In this document: one piece after another, positions 23,301-36,084 of the stretch
How positions within the stretch are numbered: the first letter of the stretch is position 1
How the letters are laid out: each line of letters opens with the position of its first letter
From: Phoebastria nigripes
Taxonomy: Eukaryota; Chordata; Aves; Procellariiformes; Diomedeidae
Length of the DNA: 64,000 bases
Assembly (NCBI GenBank): GCA_035582835.1
Contig: JAYKAV010002789.1
Span: forward strand, 730,016-794,015
Direction of reading: 5' to 3'
Made by a program: the position numbers and the translations under genes
Notes under the pieces: model-generated
Told to the model about the DNA's origin: nothing
The model's input: the letters and a program-made list of their open reading frames with translations, nothing else
Database searches by the model: none

Positions 23301-25289
23301 GGAATAAGATACATGGAAATCTAGGCTTTATTCACTCTGCTGTTCACAGAACAATTTGGGGGTGTTTCCTTGTTTTGAAGGCACAAAATCTGGCTTGCTA
23401 GGCTGGCAACAAAAGCATTCATTTAAAAACTTGCCAGAATGCAAACTATTTGTTTTGGCGTTTTTATCTTGCATGTGAGCAGGCCAGCATGCTGCAATTT
23501 TTTATGCCAAAACCACATCCATTCTGGGCACCTATTTACTGTGGATGTAAAAATTTCTAAGTATGACTGAGGCTATTTACTGTCATCCATATTAGCATTT
23601 TTCCAAAAGGTTCCAAGCTTATTTTTGTATTTATTATGTAAAATCCCNGACAATTAGGTTTCCACCTGGCTAAGTAAAACAAATGCAGTAGCTGCCAAGG
23701 ACTATGACCAATGGCAGTGTGTGCTGTGCCAGTCACCTGCAACTTTGCAGTGACAGCAAGTATACCGCTCCGTCCCTGCAGCTGACTCTTACTGGTATCA
23801 AGCCTGACACATACAGATGAAGAACCCTTTCTGTCCCAAATTAAACAGTAAACCCAAAGCCCGTTCATTGCAGAATACTCTATTTTAGACAACTTTATTT
23901 TTATGTGGTCAAAGAAAAAAAATCTGATCCTTTCCTAGCATCTGAAATTTGATAATTCAGGCTATAATTTTCAAAGGGTAATACCTTTTCTTTATATTTG
24001 CCCTGTTGAAACTTCTTTTGGAAACATGGCAAGTTACGCTTACCAGAGTCCTCTGGAAAAAAAAGGTGTCTGACAGTGCAGTAAGGCAGGTGGAGCAGTG
24101 TCATGTCACCCATTTGATTTTTCTTGTGGTTGTTGCTTAGAAACATAGCAGTTGAGTAGCCTTAAGTTTAGAGTCCACTGCAATGTTTTGTTCTTCCTTA
24201 GTGGTTATGCTGGCTAAACTGTCTCTCTNAAAACAAAACTATGTAATAGTACTGACAGATTCAGTGAATGCACTAGGCTCTTTTTTACTGAATATCCTGA
24301 AACATGCTTATCAGTTGCAACGTAGTCCTGCTCACACTTCCAGTTGTTTAAACTTGTGCCATTACATTGTGTGTTTGTGGTTAGCTGTAGTTAGTAGAAC
24401 TGCAGGTAAGTTGTGCCTGAATGGAAACTGAACAGAAGCAGTTTGGCTTTTTGTAAAAAGGACTTGATTTTCCCAGTGTAAATTCTGATGTCAAGCGTCA
24501 CGTCTGCCGATAGTCTCCGTGCAGACTTCCTTTTGCTTCTGGTTTTTGCCTTTCAGTCCTAAAATGCCTTGTGAAGGTTCCGTTAAGACACAAGTTTGGA
24601 GGAAGCACTGTTGTTATTAGTGTTGTTATGAATAGGTGACTTCAAGACTCCAATATGGCACCCTTCAACAACACTTAATTTACTTATACTCTTAAAATCA
24701 CAAACCCATCAACATCTTTCATAAATTAATTTGCTGTTGCAGGAAGGACTCTGGGCAATGTGCATGCTTTTAATATTACCAAGTTAAATTGTCTTGGCTG
24801 CAGCTTTTTATTCACTGCAGAAAGCATTATATTAATATTCTGATTAGGTACAGATTAGTTTTTTGATGGAATAATTTTGAGTAAGTAGAACATGTCAAGC
24901 ACTGCAGCGAGATTACTGAGGTTCAAAGCACAGCAGTTTGCATTTTGTTAATATGTAATTCTTACTGGCATCTATGCAGTTGAAACAGTGTAATGCATTT
25001 ATGTCAGCATTTGGGTTAGGGAATTTAAAAGAGGGATTTCAGCAAGAGAACAGTGTGTTTTTTTAAACGGATCTACGCTTTTTGAGCTGTGCAATGTTTC
25101 TGGCCTGCTGCATAGTAAACCATTTTTCTGATTAATGTGTTGATACTGCGAACATAAAAATCCTGGGAAAATGGTTTGATTGTGTGTATTTTAGAACTGC
25201 AATTGAAATATCACATTTATCTTAACATTAAATTTCATGAGCTATAACTTGCCACAAAACAATTAAACATTTTATTTTTGCCTTAACAG
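20316..25289 (+). other. Probable first intron of the glutaredoxin-like gene
   Basis: AT-rich sequence runs between the CpG island and the acceptor ccttaacag that ends at 25289. No other exon was recognised. A perfect 18-bp palindrome lies at 23277-23294. Confidence 0.5.
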
Positions 25290-25293
25290 GACG

Positions 25294-25410
25294 ATGGTGC
25301 TTTGTTTTCTGAGTAGAACACTGCAACTAGCAAGACATTCATCCAGTCCACTGGGGAGACAACTCTGTTCAGCCAGCGCAAATAAGCCAGTGTTGACTTT
25401 ATTCACCAAG
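25294..25410 (+). CDS. C5orf63: C5orf63 homologue, coding exon 1
   Basis: The acceptor ttaacag ends at 25289, ATG is at 25294, and the donor ACCAAG|GTAAAA is at 25410/25411. It encodes 39 residues: a putative mitochondrial leader (MVLCFLSRTLQLAR at its start) and the first strand LTLFTK. Confidence 0.92.
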
Positions 25411-28400
25411 GTAAAAGTTGTTCACAGAATAAAGCTAGGCAAGGCTGCGTATTTATCAGCTTTGATACACNTGAATCCCAGATGAAATGGCTTGGTCATG
25501 CTTTTTGTCCCCTTCAGATTTGTGTAGTATTGGGCATTTTACTTTAGGGGAGTCTTTTACACCAGGCTTTACAGCACAGTCCTACTCTCGTTGTAGCAAG
25601 CAACTAGTTACAACCAACAAATGAAGATTTCAGGATAGTTGTTTCTCAGTGACACTACGGTCCATTTACTAGTTGAAAATTGTTCTCTAACTGCCAGTGT
25701 TTCATCCTGGAAATGGAGAACAAAGATGAGTTGTTATACATAATCTGCCCAGGACAAGCATCAACAGCCAAAGCAGGCTCTTGAAAGCACTCATGTTTAA
25801 TTTCAGCGCTACCTGTGAGACTGAAAATATATCCAAGTACTGTTGGTAGCACACGAGGAAAAAGTAGATTGTGCTTTACCCTCTTTTTGCTTTACTGGCT
25901 AACAGGAATAAAATGCAGGCAAAGGTTTGTCTGTGGCATGAGCACATAGGATTCTTAAGCATATTAGAAAACAGGTGTGATGAGTAGGAATGGTCATCTG
26001 TGAACTGTCACCTTCCATGAATTGTTATCAAGAGCCTGTATTATCTGCAGAGGTCTTCTGCACTTTCACATAGGATGGCACACGGTGAGCTATGCTGCAT
26101 TTATATGGTTGATACAGCCTTCAAGAGGAGAATAACTAGAAATGCAAAGCACTGAGAATGTTCACATCGGTATGGCGGGATTTGTTGGAGATTGATGCGA
26201 TTAAAATAATTTCCTCCTCCTGCACAATGTTTGTTCATTCCATCCCTAGCTGTAAAGGAGTATTTAAACTGTGTAACATGAATAGGTTGAAAAAGAAAAG
26301 GTGACCATCTGTTTATTAATCAGAACAATGCATACTATAAGAAGAACTATACTTTAAAGTTACAGCTCTCTCTCCCCCTGCCTGATTCAGCATTAACTCA
26401 TTCATAATCCAAATGTAATAAGGTAGGGAATAATGAGCTTACCTTTGGGTTAATAATTGGAAAAAAAGCTCTTTGTATGATTTTTGTGTCTTAAAATTTC
26501 TCACTAGTAAGACACTGTATGAAATCAAATTTTCTAATAGCAGAGTTCAAGTAGTTCTCTCAAGTGGCCTCTTGTTGAATGTGTTTTTAACTTAAAATGT
26601 TTTTCATATCTGATACCACTGGCAATTGCAAAGCAAAATGCAGACTACTTTAAAATAAATCTAATCTGCACTCTTAGTTTATGCTAATTAACTGCTTTTT
26701 CCCTCCTTCCTATTTTTAAGAATAAGGAGAGAAGAGGAGGAGAAGGCAGGAAGGAGCTATGACTTCTGCAGCCACTTCAGACTGATAGAAGCTAGCACTG
26801 CCAAATGGTTTTCCCCTCACAGGGCTCCTTTTATGCCAACACAAGCATTTGTGCAACAACTGCTCCAGGTTAAAAAAAAAAAAAAAAAAAAAAGAAAGTT
26901 TCACTGTTAGTTTAAATAGTTCAGTCTGATTTTAAACCAGTTCCATTCTTATTAGTACCACGTAGTGCTTCAGCTTGCCATCAGAGCAGGAGTAAAAACA
27001 TATTTTTTGCTAAGAGTCAACTTAGTTTGTCAAGTGCTTTTATGTGACTGTTACGTTAGAAAGCTTTCCACAGGCCTAGGGGAACNGAGTATGTCTGTCT
27101 TTAACTGTAAGGAGCCTTGCATGTTACAAAACTGATGTGCAGGATTCTGGGACGTTCCTTTTGGTCACCAGTATCAGGTATATCAGTCCCTCCAAAAGCG
27201 ACAAGAACTAGCAAGAACACAGCACTATTGATCTTTAGCATCTTGCATAGGTTTTCAGAGCATAAGGACTTGTCTGTGTGGGAAAGACAATTTAGATTAG
27301 ATGTGAATTGGAAGTAGAGTATTTAATCCAAATTAATTCACANGCAGGAAATAAGAAGTAGCTGTTTCAGATTAACTCTGTGTTTAAACAAGCCTTAGGA
27401 AGACTAGGTGGGAGGGAGAGGAGAAGGTCTTTTCCAGCTGTGAGAAGTATTTCGTGGCAGAGGAACAGAGCCATCACCTTCACCACTGTGTACTTTGCTA
27501 TGTGAATTATAGGCCAAATTCTGCCATTACAAACACTGAAGCAACATGCCTTCATGTGAGTCACTTCTTCAGGTACGCACTGCTCTAACGGTCATGATGC
27601 ATGATCAGCAAAAGTCAGCTGTATAACTGTAGTGGAAGACCAGGGAGTTTTCAAAAATGGGAGGTTTTCTTTGATCCCATCACAGGTCAAAACACTGCAG
27701 CTGTTTGCCAGTTTTTCCTGATGGAGGGTACTATACTCCCAGTTCTGCAGGTTGGAGGATCATGCTTAATTCCTTTCAGGCAAAGTCAGCCAGGTTGTCT
27801 TAAATCACCTTCTTTTGCTATTTGAATTTACGCAAGTGACTTGATCTGAAACAGATTAGAAATTACTCATGTGACTTCCTCATTCCCTTTCTATCAAGGG
27901 AAATTCTTCTATCAAGAGTGGTATCCATAGTTGTTTTCAGCTGGTGATGGCAATGCTTTGAATATTCATTGCTTCTGACCAAAAGAAGGGGTCTGTGCAT
28001 GACCTTCCAAACCATGCCCTTGAATCAGCCTTTAGAAGAGGCGTTGAAAACTGTTAATTTGCACCATGAGAAAAATAATAGCAAATGAGAAATAATTAAA
28101 TTCTGTGGCTGAATAGTTTATTTTCTTTCCATCCATGCTGCACTGATAAAGTAAAGATTTAGAAAGCAGTAAGACAGGGTGGTATGGGGGGAGGGAACCC
28201 ACATTTACAGTAATGGTCACTCCTGTCTGTATATGTTACTTTACAGTACAAATGATCTGTGTGTTTTACTGTATGCTTTAAGATGGTCTGAATATTTTCC
28301 TTTAGAAACCATGCCCTCTATGTGATGAAGCAAAAGAAGTGCTTGAGCCATATAAGAGAAGGGTAATGTATTGCAATACTGTATACATTTTCTGTATAGA

Positions 28401-29290
28401 AGGAACAGTTAATCAGGATTCTTTCTTTGTAAAAGAAAATTGCTTGGATTTATTTGCGTCCGTTACTCTTTCATGGGTGACCTCTTCAAGACAATTTCAG
28501 CACTGATTTCCATAAAACTCATTATCCAAAAGCATTTTGTGACAATGCTACTCAAATAAGTATTGGCAAGCTAAACCAATATACACCTTGTGGCAATAGT
28601 TTTTAAAACCACTGCTGTTGTAAATACTATTGCCTTGTCTGATAGAGGAGTTTGCAACTTTTATGAGGCAGGTAATGTTATCATTTGGGAAAGATGTTGG
28701 TAAGTGGGGCTTCAAATATTTGAACTATATGTGATTGCTGTTTTTGCCATTCTTCAGTCAGGTTTTGTTCTCCTCCTTGAAGGAAGAAACTGTTAACAGA
28801 AGCATTAAGAGATGTTGCACTCTGCTGCCTAACAGGCAGCTGTTGTGTTGCCAGCTGTGTATTTGTTGTGGTTGATACCAAGAATATCGTCCTGGACTAG
28901 GGAGAGAGTCCTTTGTGGACACGCAGTCAAGGATTGTGGCTATATACATTTTGTACCCACAAAATGGGCAATTGTCTACAACATGGAAGAATAAATCCAA
29001 AAGCACCAAGAAAACAGCCTTGCATTTCTGAAAAAAATAGTGATCAAAAGACAAGCAGGTATTGTTTTTCAGTGTCCAGTAACTACTAACATATTTCTTT
29101 TCTGTCACAGTTTATTCTGCAGGAGGTGGATATTACCCTTCCAGAGAACTCGGCGTGGTATGATAAATACAAATATGACATACCTGTTTTTCATTTAAAT
29201 GGGAAGTTCCTAATGAAGCATCAAGTAGACATTCAAAAGTTTGAGGACCAGCTTATGAAGCTGGAGTTGCAAAATGGTGGAAANCAGTGA
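25294..29290 (+). CDS. C5orf63: Glutaredoxin-like protein C5orf63 homologue, three coding exons (117 aa)
   Basis: Coding segments 25294-25410, 28306-28362 and 29111-29290 join in phase 0 at canonical GT-AG sites to give 117 residues. The family is the small glutaredoxin-like group (DUF836 type), a thioredoxin fold using a Cys pair for thiol-disulfide chemistry; physiological substrates are unknown to me. VLTLFTK begins the first strand; the redox motif C42-P-L-C45 follows in exon 2; DIPVFHLNG in exon 3 supplies the cis-proline (P83); a C-terminal helix closes the fold. Residues 1-30 have several Arg, many Ser and Leu and no acidic residue, like a mitochondrial presequence (inference). The start has A at -3 and G at +4. 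The length matches what I recall for vertebrate orthologues. The penultimate residue is unknown (N at 29284). Confidence is high because splice sites and family motifs agree. Confidence 0.93.
25411..28305 (+). other. Intron between C5orf63 coding exons 1 and 2
   Basis: It begins GTAAAA and ends tcctttAG. It contains a 22-bp A tract at 26872-26893. No other exon or repeat family was recognised. Confidence 0.85.
28306..28362 (+). CDS. C5orf63: C5orf63 homologue, coding exon 2 (redox motif)
   Basis: This 57-nt exon encodes KPCPLCDEAKEVLEPYKRR, with the CPLC active-site pair at the start of the first helix. The acceptor tttcctttag and donor AGAAGG|GTAATG both keep phase 0. Confidence 0.93.
28363..29110 (+). 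other. Intron between C5orf63 coding exons 2 and 3
   Basis: It has GT-AG borders (gtaatg ... ttctgtcacag) and a length of 748 bp. No further feature was seen in it. Confidence 0.85.
29111..29290 (+). CDS. C5orf63: C5orf63 homologue, terminal coding exon 3
   Basis: It encodes 59 residues from FILQEVDITLPENSAWYDKY, through DIPVFHLNG with the cis-proline, to a C-terminal helix, and ends at TGA 29288-29290. The acceptor is ttctgtcacag. Confidence 0.93.
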   Translation, partial: FILQEVDITLPENSAWYDKYKYDIPVFHLNGKFLMKHQVDIQKFEDQLMKLELQNGGXQ

Positions 29291-29524
29291 AGAAAATGCA
29301 GCTGCTCTGGTGTGGATCTGAAAGGACTGTGCAACATAAATTGTGTGAAAAAGCAGTATTCGTTATCTGGCCTTACGTTTCTTAGAACGTATGGTACCAG
29401 TGTCCTAAAAAACTGGAGTGACTTGTATTCTATTTTGTATTAATCATCCAGCTCAGCTGCACCAGTAGCAACCTTTTCTGTACCATTCATTTGCTGCTAT
29501 CCTAGGCTGGCTTTTCATTGACAG

Positions 29525-29530
29525 AATAAA
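29525..29530 (+). terminator. C5orf63: Poly(A) signal of the C5orf63 homologue
   Basis: AATAAA lies 235 bp after the stop codon, and a GT-rich stretch (gtgaaatgtgtttc, gttagtatgtgtaag) follows within 70 bp, as expected for a cleavage site. Confidence 0.7.
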
Positions 29531-29549
29531 TGCTGCTCCATAACAGCNG

Positions 29550-32500
29550 ATAAAGTGAAATGTGTTTCAAGATTGTTAGTATGTGTAAGCTGTAGGTCTG
29601 TAAGAGACTTCCCTGAATAAGTCTAGGAGTCTATCATAAGTGCTCATTTGAAATTGAGAAGAGGGTATTTACTGTAAATGAAAAGGACACTTGATTAAAG
29701 ACAGCACACTCTCACTGAAGCAGAGTCATATCTATAGAACAATCATCACAATTTCATACAGCTGTTACTAACACATGAACACTGAACAGTTTTTCTTCTA
29801 ATGGGATGAACGTATGTTGCACTTAAGTCTGTTTTATCTACTACAGCAAGCTTTGAGCTCCTTAGTACTTGAGTTACTCCCAGTCACAAGAAAAAATAAA
29901 AGTAGTGAACTGTAATTGAGCCAAAAGAACCAAATTTGTAATGAAAGCAGCATGTATTAACTCCAAACATGTCTGTCTGAATGCTACTAATTTCAGAGTA
30001 TAAAACGAAAGCAAGAAACCCTANAAGTGTCTTTAAAAATTTTCTGGCCTAAGATATGGGACTTCTCCCTTAGACTCCAGTTATGTTCTTAAAAAATCCA
30101 TGCTAGTATATGGTCTTTTGCCCTGCTTAGGAATGCTTGTGGCATAATTCTCCATCATTACAAATCCAGTGAACAGAGAAAACATGTTTCTCTGATATTA
30201 TGGGAAGTGCTTGGTCCTATGGACTAGAGTTCTGTGGTAATTGAGTCCAGTCATTATGCTTTCTGACAGAAAGGAATCATATTTCAGTTCTGTCCACAAC
30301 ACAACTGCAAATCCATTTATCATGTGGCAAGAATACCCTTTTATCAAGGGTTACTGCAGTTCTGTTAGTGCATCATTGGCAACGTAGGGATGTGAGGTAG
30401 ACAGACAGAATACCTAAGGTAAATATATTTTCAGGAGGAGGTGAAAGATAGATTAAGGAAAAATCAACTGTTTTAAGTTGAATAGTCTGAAATAAGCACT
30501 GGAGAAAGTTGTTGGTATTTTTGATCTACTTAATAGATCCTTTAACACAGAAACTAATCCCTACCTGCTACATTTCTGTTCTTTCTACCATGGTGGTATT
30601 CAGTCTTCTGTCGTCACTAGGAATTTAAACAGGGACACTTGCCAGATGTGTCTTCACAGAGGGCAGAATCCAGACACAATACCCAGTTAGAACAGCAAAC
30701 TGAAATTCACTAGGATTCATTACGGACTTTAGCATTTGGAGCATGGTTCAATAAGAAGCCAGCTGATCTGCTATAGTGAAAGTGGGCNGTTCCTACATGG
30801 GCCCCATCCTACAGTGTCTTTAGCATTTGGCAGATCATTTGCAACCCGATTCTGATGTATTCTGCAAGATGAAAAATTTCTGGGCAGTGGGGGGGAGAAA
30901 TTAAAACTTTCTTCCAGTCCACTCAGGAAGGGGTCTGAAAGTATCCAAGAGTTCCCAGGAGAGAGAGCTGTGCCCTTTTTATAGCAGAGAGCTTTCGGTA
31001 AGTACAGCCACATCATCTAACTATTCCCTGTGATTTATAGGACTTCAGAAACTCCCATTTCATAGCACTTCACCCTCCTCAAGAGGTCTGCAGAGAGTGG
31101 CATCAAACAGGATGGATTTACTAGATTTGCAAGAGAATATTAGAAGTTTAAGCATCTCCTCAAACCTGTTTAAGGCTTTTCATCAGCAATTCTGTAACTG
31201 TTTGATCCAAAACTGAAATTATAGCCAGCTGTTGCTTCTGAAGGAAAACACTCATCCTGACTTTAAGTAACCAGTTTATTCTTTTTGTAGCCTTACTTTA
31301 CCTTTAGAGCCTGCTGCTTTACCCTGATGTAGTCATTTACATTGTAGAGGAAGAGTAAATTGAAGAGATTGTTAAAAAAAAAANCAAGCTGAAACTTCTC
31401 AGGAGTAAGTGACTGAACTTGAGTAGCCCAGCAAAGCGTTAAGTGTGATGCTTTCCCCAACATGAGGAAAAAAAAAAAGGCAAAACCTGACATAGCAAGA
31501 TGCTTCTTGAATTGTATGTTACAGCATAGCTTTGGCCTATCCACAGTGCTTTTCACCACCATTGGCAGAACAGGACCCGAGAGACAAAAACTTCTATACT
31601 TTCTGCAGTTCATAATGCTACAGTCAAACTTCTAAGTGTACCACAAGTTACTGTTAAATAATAGGTCTGAATTACCTCTGTATCAGCAAGCAAGTGACAT
31701 TTGCTTTCCTTCTAAAATCTGAGATGGTTTCAGGGGGCCCAGGTTTTTCCTTACTGAGGTTTTGTAATAAGAGAAATGGCATACAGCACTTTTCAATCAT
31801 AGTTCAAGCGCTTTTCTAAAATACAGCAGCATTATCGCAGAGATACAGAGGACGGAGGTCATGTGGACTTGCCCCATTTCCCAGTATACATCACTGACAG
31901 AGGCTGGAATAGCCCTCAGAGAGCAATTTGCCTTTGTTTTATTTTTAGTAAGGTCTGTTTTGGGAAGAAAAAAAATGGAAGCTAAAAGCAAACTTCTTAA
32001 TCATACAGGAGATGATGAATCCCTTGTTCCTTATTCATTCAGACTCTGGAGGTTTTCTTCTGTAGCCAGTGCCAGATTTTTTTTTCCCCCTTTATTTTGT
32101 AACATGAATGATAACAGGATTTTTGTAATATCTTTTGTCTATGGTGTAGCCTTTATCAATGAGATGGAGGTTTTCCGTTAGTTCTGGCTGTGGGTGCTAG
32201 TTGCATATAATGTACAGAGAAGGGGTGGCTGCTTCTTCTAACTCTTCTGGTGTACAGTCAAACACAACCCTGCATTGTGTATGCCTCAATCCTATTTTCC
32301 TTGTCAACACAAGTAGCAGATTCAAGTGTTTGAGAAAGGTCATTGTAGACCCATATGCAAGCAGCAAGCCTGGACTCCAGGGTGAATGTTCTATGGTATG
32401 GAAAGGTCACTGCCAGCCACTCCTCTCCAAACACCACCCTGTCCTTCCAAAGCCAAAACATGGGATATACTGCCAAAACCTTCCAGCAGTATCAGAGAAG

Positions 32501-35500
32501 ATGTTACTGTTCTACAGTTTTAAGGGAGTGCAAGCCCTATTCTCATCAGTTTGGACACAAAGACAGGAGGTGGAAACATGTCAATATGGAGTGTTGGTGG
32601 CACACCTCAAAGAAGGAGCTGTGCTATAATCATTTCCAGGTAAAAGCACTGCAGGACAAGGTGATGGGCAAGAGGCTGACAGTTCATTTTGGACCGCAGG
32701 TGCTACTGCAGGTTTCTCATTGCAAAATTAGGTTGTGTCAAGGTTGCTGAAGATGTTACTCCCTTCTCTGGTACCTTCTCTGAGGAATACAAAATACTGA
32801 AGTAAAAACTCCAGGAGGCCACCTTCTCTTCCTAAGCCAACAGCTCTGCTCAGTGCAATAGTAAGGCATTCAATGACTACCTTCACGTGAACACTAAGAG
32901 TTCACATTTTCTAAGTAGTAGATCAGAGAGAGAAGTGTTTCAGCGTCATCTTCCATTTCCCTGCCATTGTCAGTCCTAAAAATAGTCATGTGAATTTGTG
33001 ATCCCACAGGCAAAATAATTTATTAACCTCAATGGGAGCAGAATTTTACCTCAAATATTTAACTGCTTTCCATTTCCTTTGACATGTGGGGAGACTGAAC
33101 AAGTGCTTGTGTGACATAGCATGACTAGCAGGTCTGCCACCTTCATTTTCCAAAAACAAGAAAGGATGTATCATATGTAAATTTGAGGGTTTTTTCTTCT
33201 CTTTGAATACAATAAATGCAGCAGGCTCCCAGCACAAGCATCTCTCTAATCAAACGTGTTAAAGTATAACCTTAAAATGAGAAGGCATATGCCCCTGCTG
33301 AATATATATTATGGAGGCATATGCAACTTTGTGAAAACTGGCAATTTACTCTTTTGACAGTGAACATTGGCAGGAGTGCAAAGCTCCATAATGTATTATC
33401 CCTGTAATGTAAAAAGAGCTTGAATACAAGATGAACTTATTTCCTATTTCTGGCCAATTAAAAAGCACATACACAATGTCCTATCTTCTTCCAGTAACTA
33501 TAAATAACAAATACCCACCAGGCTTACTTGCTTATGTGTTCTACTTCTCTGACTCTTTATTTGTGTCTTTAAATTACATACAATACATAGAAGGGATTGT
33601 CTCATTTCTTTAAGCGTAGCACTCCTAGCACAGCGTCTTCCCATCCAAACTGGCCTGTAATCTCAGATTCCCTCCTAGCTCCTTAAAGAAAGCTCTTTCG
33701 GTAAAGTATGGTTCTCATTTATATTGTATTTTTTACCTCTCTTATTAGCATCTAACTCCCCAAAATAACAAAAAATCTGCATGTAGTCTTAGCCAATTCT
33801 GAAAGTATTAAACTCTATTTCAGTCTTGTGCATGCATTCGTCTTTAATCACATGGCCATCTGGATTAACTATGAGTGCAGCAGCACGTGGAAGTAAGCAA
33901 AGCCACATGTGCAAGTGTTGGCAAGATCATAGCTCATTTTTTTGCTCAGTGACAGCATCACTTTCCAGTCAGCTTTGCTCTATACTGTACCAGTACCATG
34001 TCTGTTTTCTATTACGTCTTGCTGGCAAGAAGGCTCCGTCCCATTCTTGCGAAGTTGCTGGACCTTGGATACCCAAACCTGAGTTCCTGCAGGGCAGGAC
34101 TGGAGCTGTGAGATACACCTGAGCAGGAAGGTTTCAGCAGTTAGGGAACTGTGACTGAATGCTGACTTGTGCTGCCTTCGCAAAAGGCATGGTAAGAACA
34201 ACAAAGCCACCCTCTGTCCTCTACTCTCACCTCTTGTAGCATTTCAGATCAAATCCTAGTTCTTGGTCTTTATCTTCAGGTGGTACATGATACGTGCCCA
34301 GGATATCCAAAGGGTAAAATGAGTTCCTCCAGGAGACAGGTGCTCTCAGGTGTCTGTCTTGTTTGTGGAATGAACTGCAGGGACTGAGGGCACTCCAGAC
34401 CTTCCACATTTTACCTTGATGTTGCCTTCTGGAATATATACGGTTGATCAAAACTCTATGCACAAAATATAAAATAAATCCCCCCCAATCATACATACAC
34501 ACAAATCTTGCTGCAATGAGACACAACTACACCCACTTCTCCTGGGGAGAAGACGAAAGAACAATATGTGACATGCATTACTGGAATGCACCTGGATACT
34601 ATGGGGATCAGTGCATATAAAACTGTCAGCTTTAATTCAGAACCTTACTAAGCCATATATTTTTAGCCTGTCTCCTAAAGAAATGAGACTTGGACCACGT
34701 AACAGTGTGTCAGTCCAATTCTTTTCCTTCCCTTCTCCCGTTCCTCTCTTGCCTCCTTCCCAGGAACGTTTAACCCAGGGACCAGTTCAACAAAGCGATC
34801 CAGCTGGGTTTTTTTTTCAGGTATTACATTCCTACAAGTTTCCTGAAGATCTGCTCCCAGGAAGGTGACAGAAATCTCTCTATCCATGTCCCCCAGTGGG
34901 GGAAAAGCATGCTGAATGAAGCTACCATGCGTTTTGGCCAGCTGTCTGCTCCCAAGCGAAGACCAGAAGGATAGCTCTGTACTGACCGTGACATTTAACA
35001 TCTCTCATCCAGAAGGCATATCACAGCAAATGTGCCCAGGAGTCATGTTGCTGCAGTGGAAGGAAGCTTATGGCATAAAGGATGCCAATCCACTGGTAGC
35101 CAGGCTCATTAATTTTGTTTCTCACAAAACAGTCTGTTTAGTTGGAGGCAAGGGCTTAAAAAGCATCACTGCAAAATTCAGACGCTTAAGGACAAAAAAG
35201 TGGTCAGAAACCACATTTATACACATAGATTTGATGTGCATATAGGTCTAGATGCGTCTTTAAGCTTCTACGCTGAGAGGCGAGGCATCCATTGCAACAA
35301 GGTCTCCATGGCCCTAAGGGTTGTCACTGCAGATCTGATTGCAAGGCTGGGTTCCAGGCGACTTTATTGATGTTTCCACTCCAGTGGACATCTACGTTTC
35401 TGCTTAATTTAACTCACCTGCCTTCTGCCAAGGTTTACTGACTGCAACAACCAGTGTTGGGCCCTCTCCTTTTATTTTAACGCACAGGTAGCACCTGTAT

Positions 35501-36080
35501 ACAGCTTCTGTTTCCACCTGGAAGAGCACCTGTGTCACTGGGGGTGAACACACAGCCAGGTACAAAGATAGGTGGGATTTTTTTGCTCCACTGATGGGAA
35601 AGGCAAAACCCCCATGTGATTAGGCTTCTAGCAAAGTTTAAGTGTATCTTGGTATTTCAATGTGCAGTTGTATGAAGAGAACACAGCAGTTTTACGAAAA
35701 TACAGCAAAATAGATACTATCTCAGCCCTGCAATGTTCATTTATTTTTGAGCAAAGGAAGCAAGGTTGTTTGAGAAAGGCCATGAAATGGAGAACTGTAA
35801 TTAGGCAAACAAAAATATTAGCCTTCAAGTTTCCTTGAGGTTATTCATTGCTATCTTAGGAACTTGGAGCTGTCATTTTAGATACAGCTTTAACGGAGTT
35901 TCAGCAACTTGGACGTTTTCATTGACATCAACACGAGCTTCACAGGTGCAGAGGTGCAGCAGGCTTCAGAAAAGCTTTTTCTCTCAGACTACCAAGAAAC
36001 GGGTATTTTGACTTCTTTGTGGCAAGAAACTGGTGAATTGCTTTTCCACGTTTGTTTTTCGGTTGTTTTTTTTTCTTAAT
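29550..36080. other. AT-rich intergenic sequence between C5orf63 and CpG island 2
   Basis: No exon with splice borders or a known domain was found and no repeat was recognised. Weaker AATAAA sites near 29890-29900 could allow longer C5orf63 transcripts. Confidence 0.5.
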
Positions 36081-36084
36081 CTAG

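Noticed and set aside
26716..26904. The 22-bp A tract as the tail of a processed pseudogene
   Set aside because: The sequence before the tract matches no gene I recognise and no target duplication was seen.
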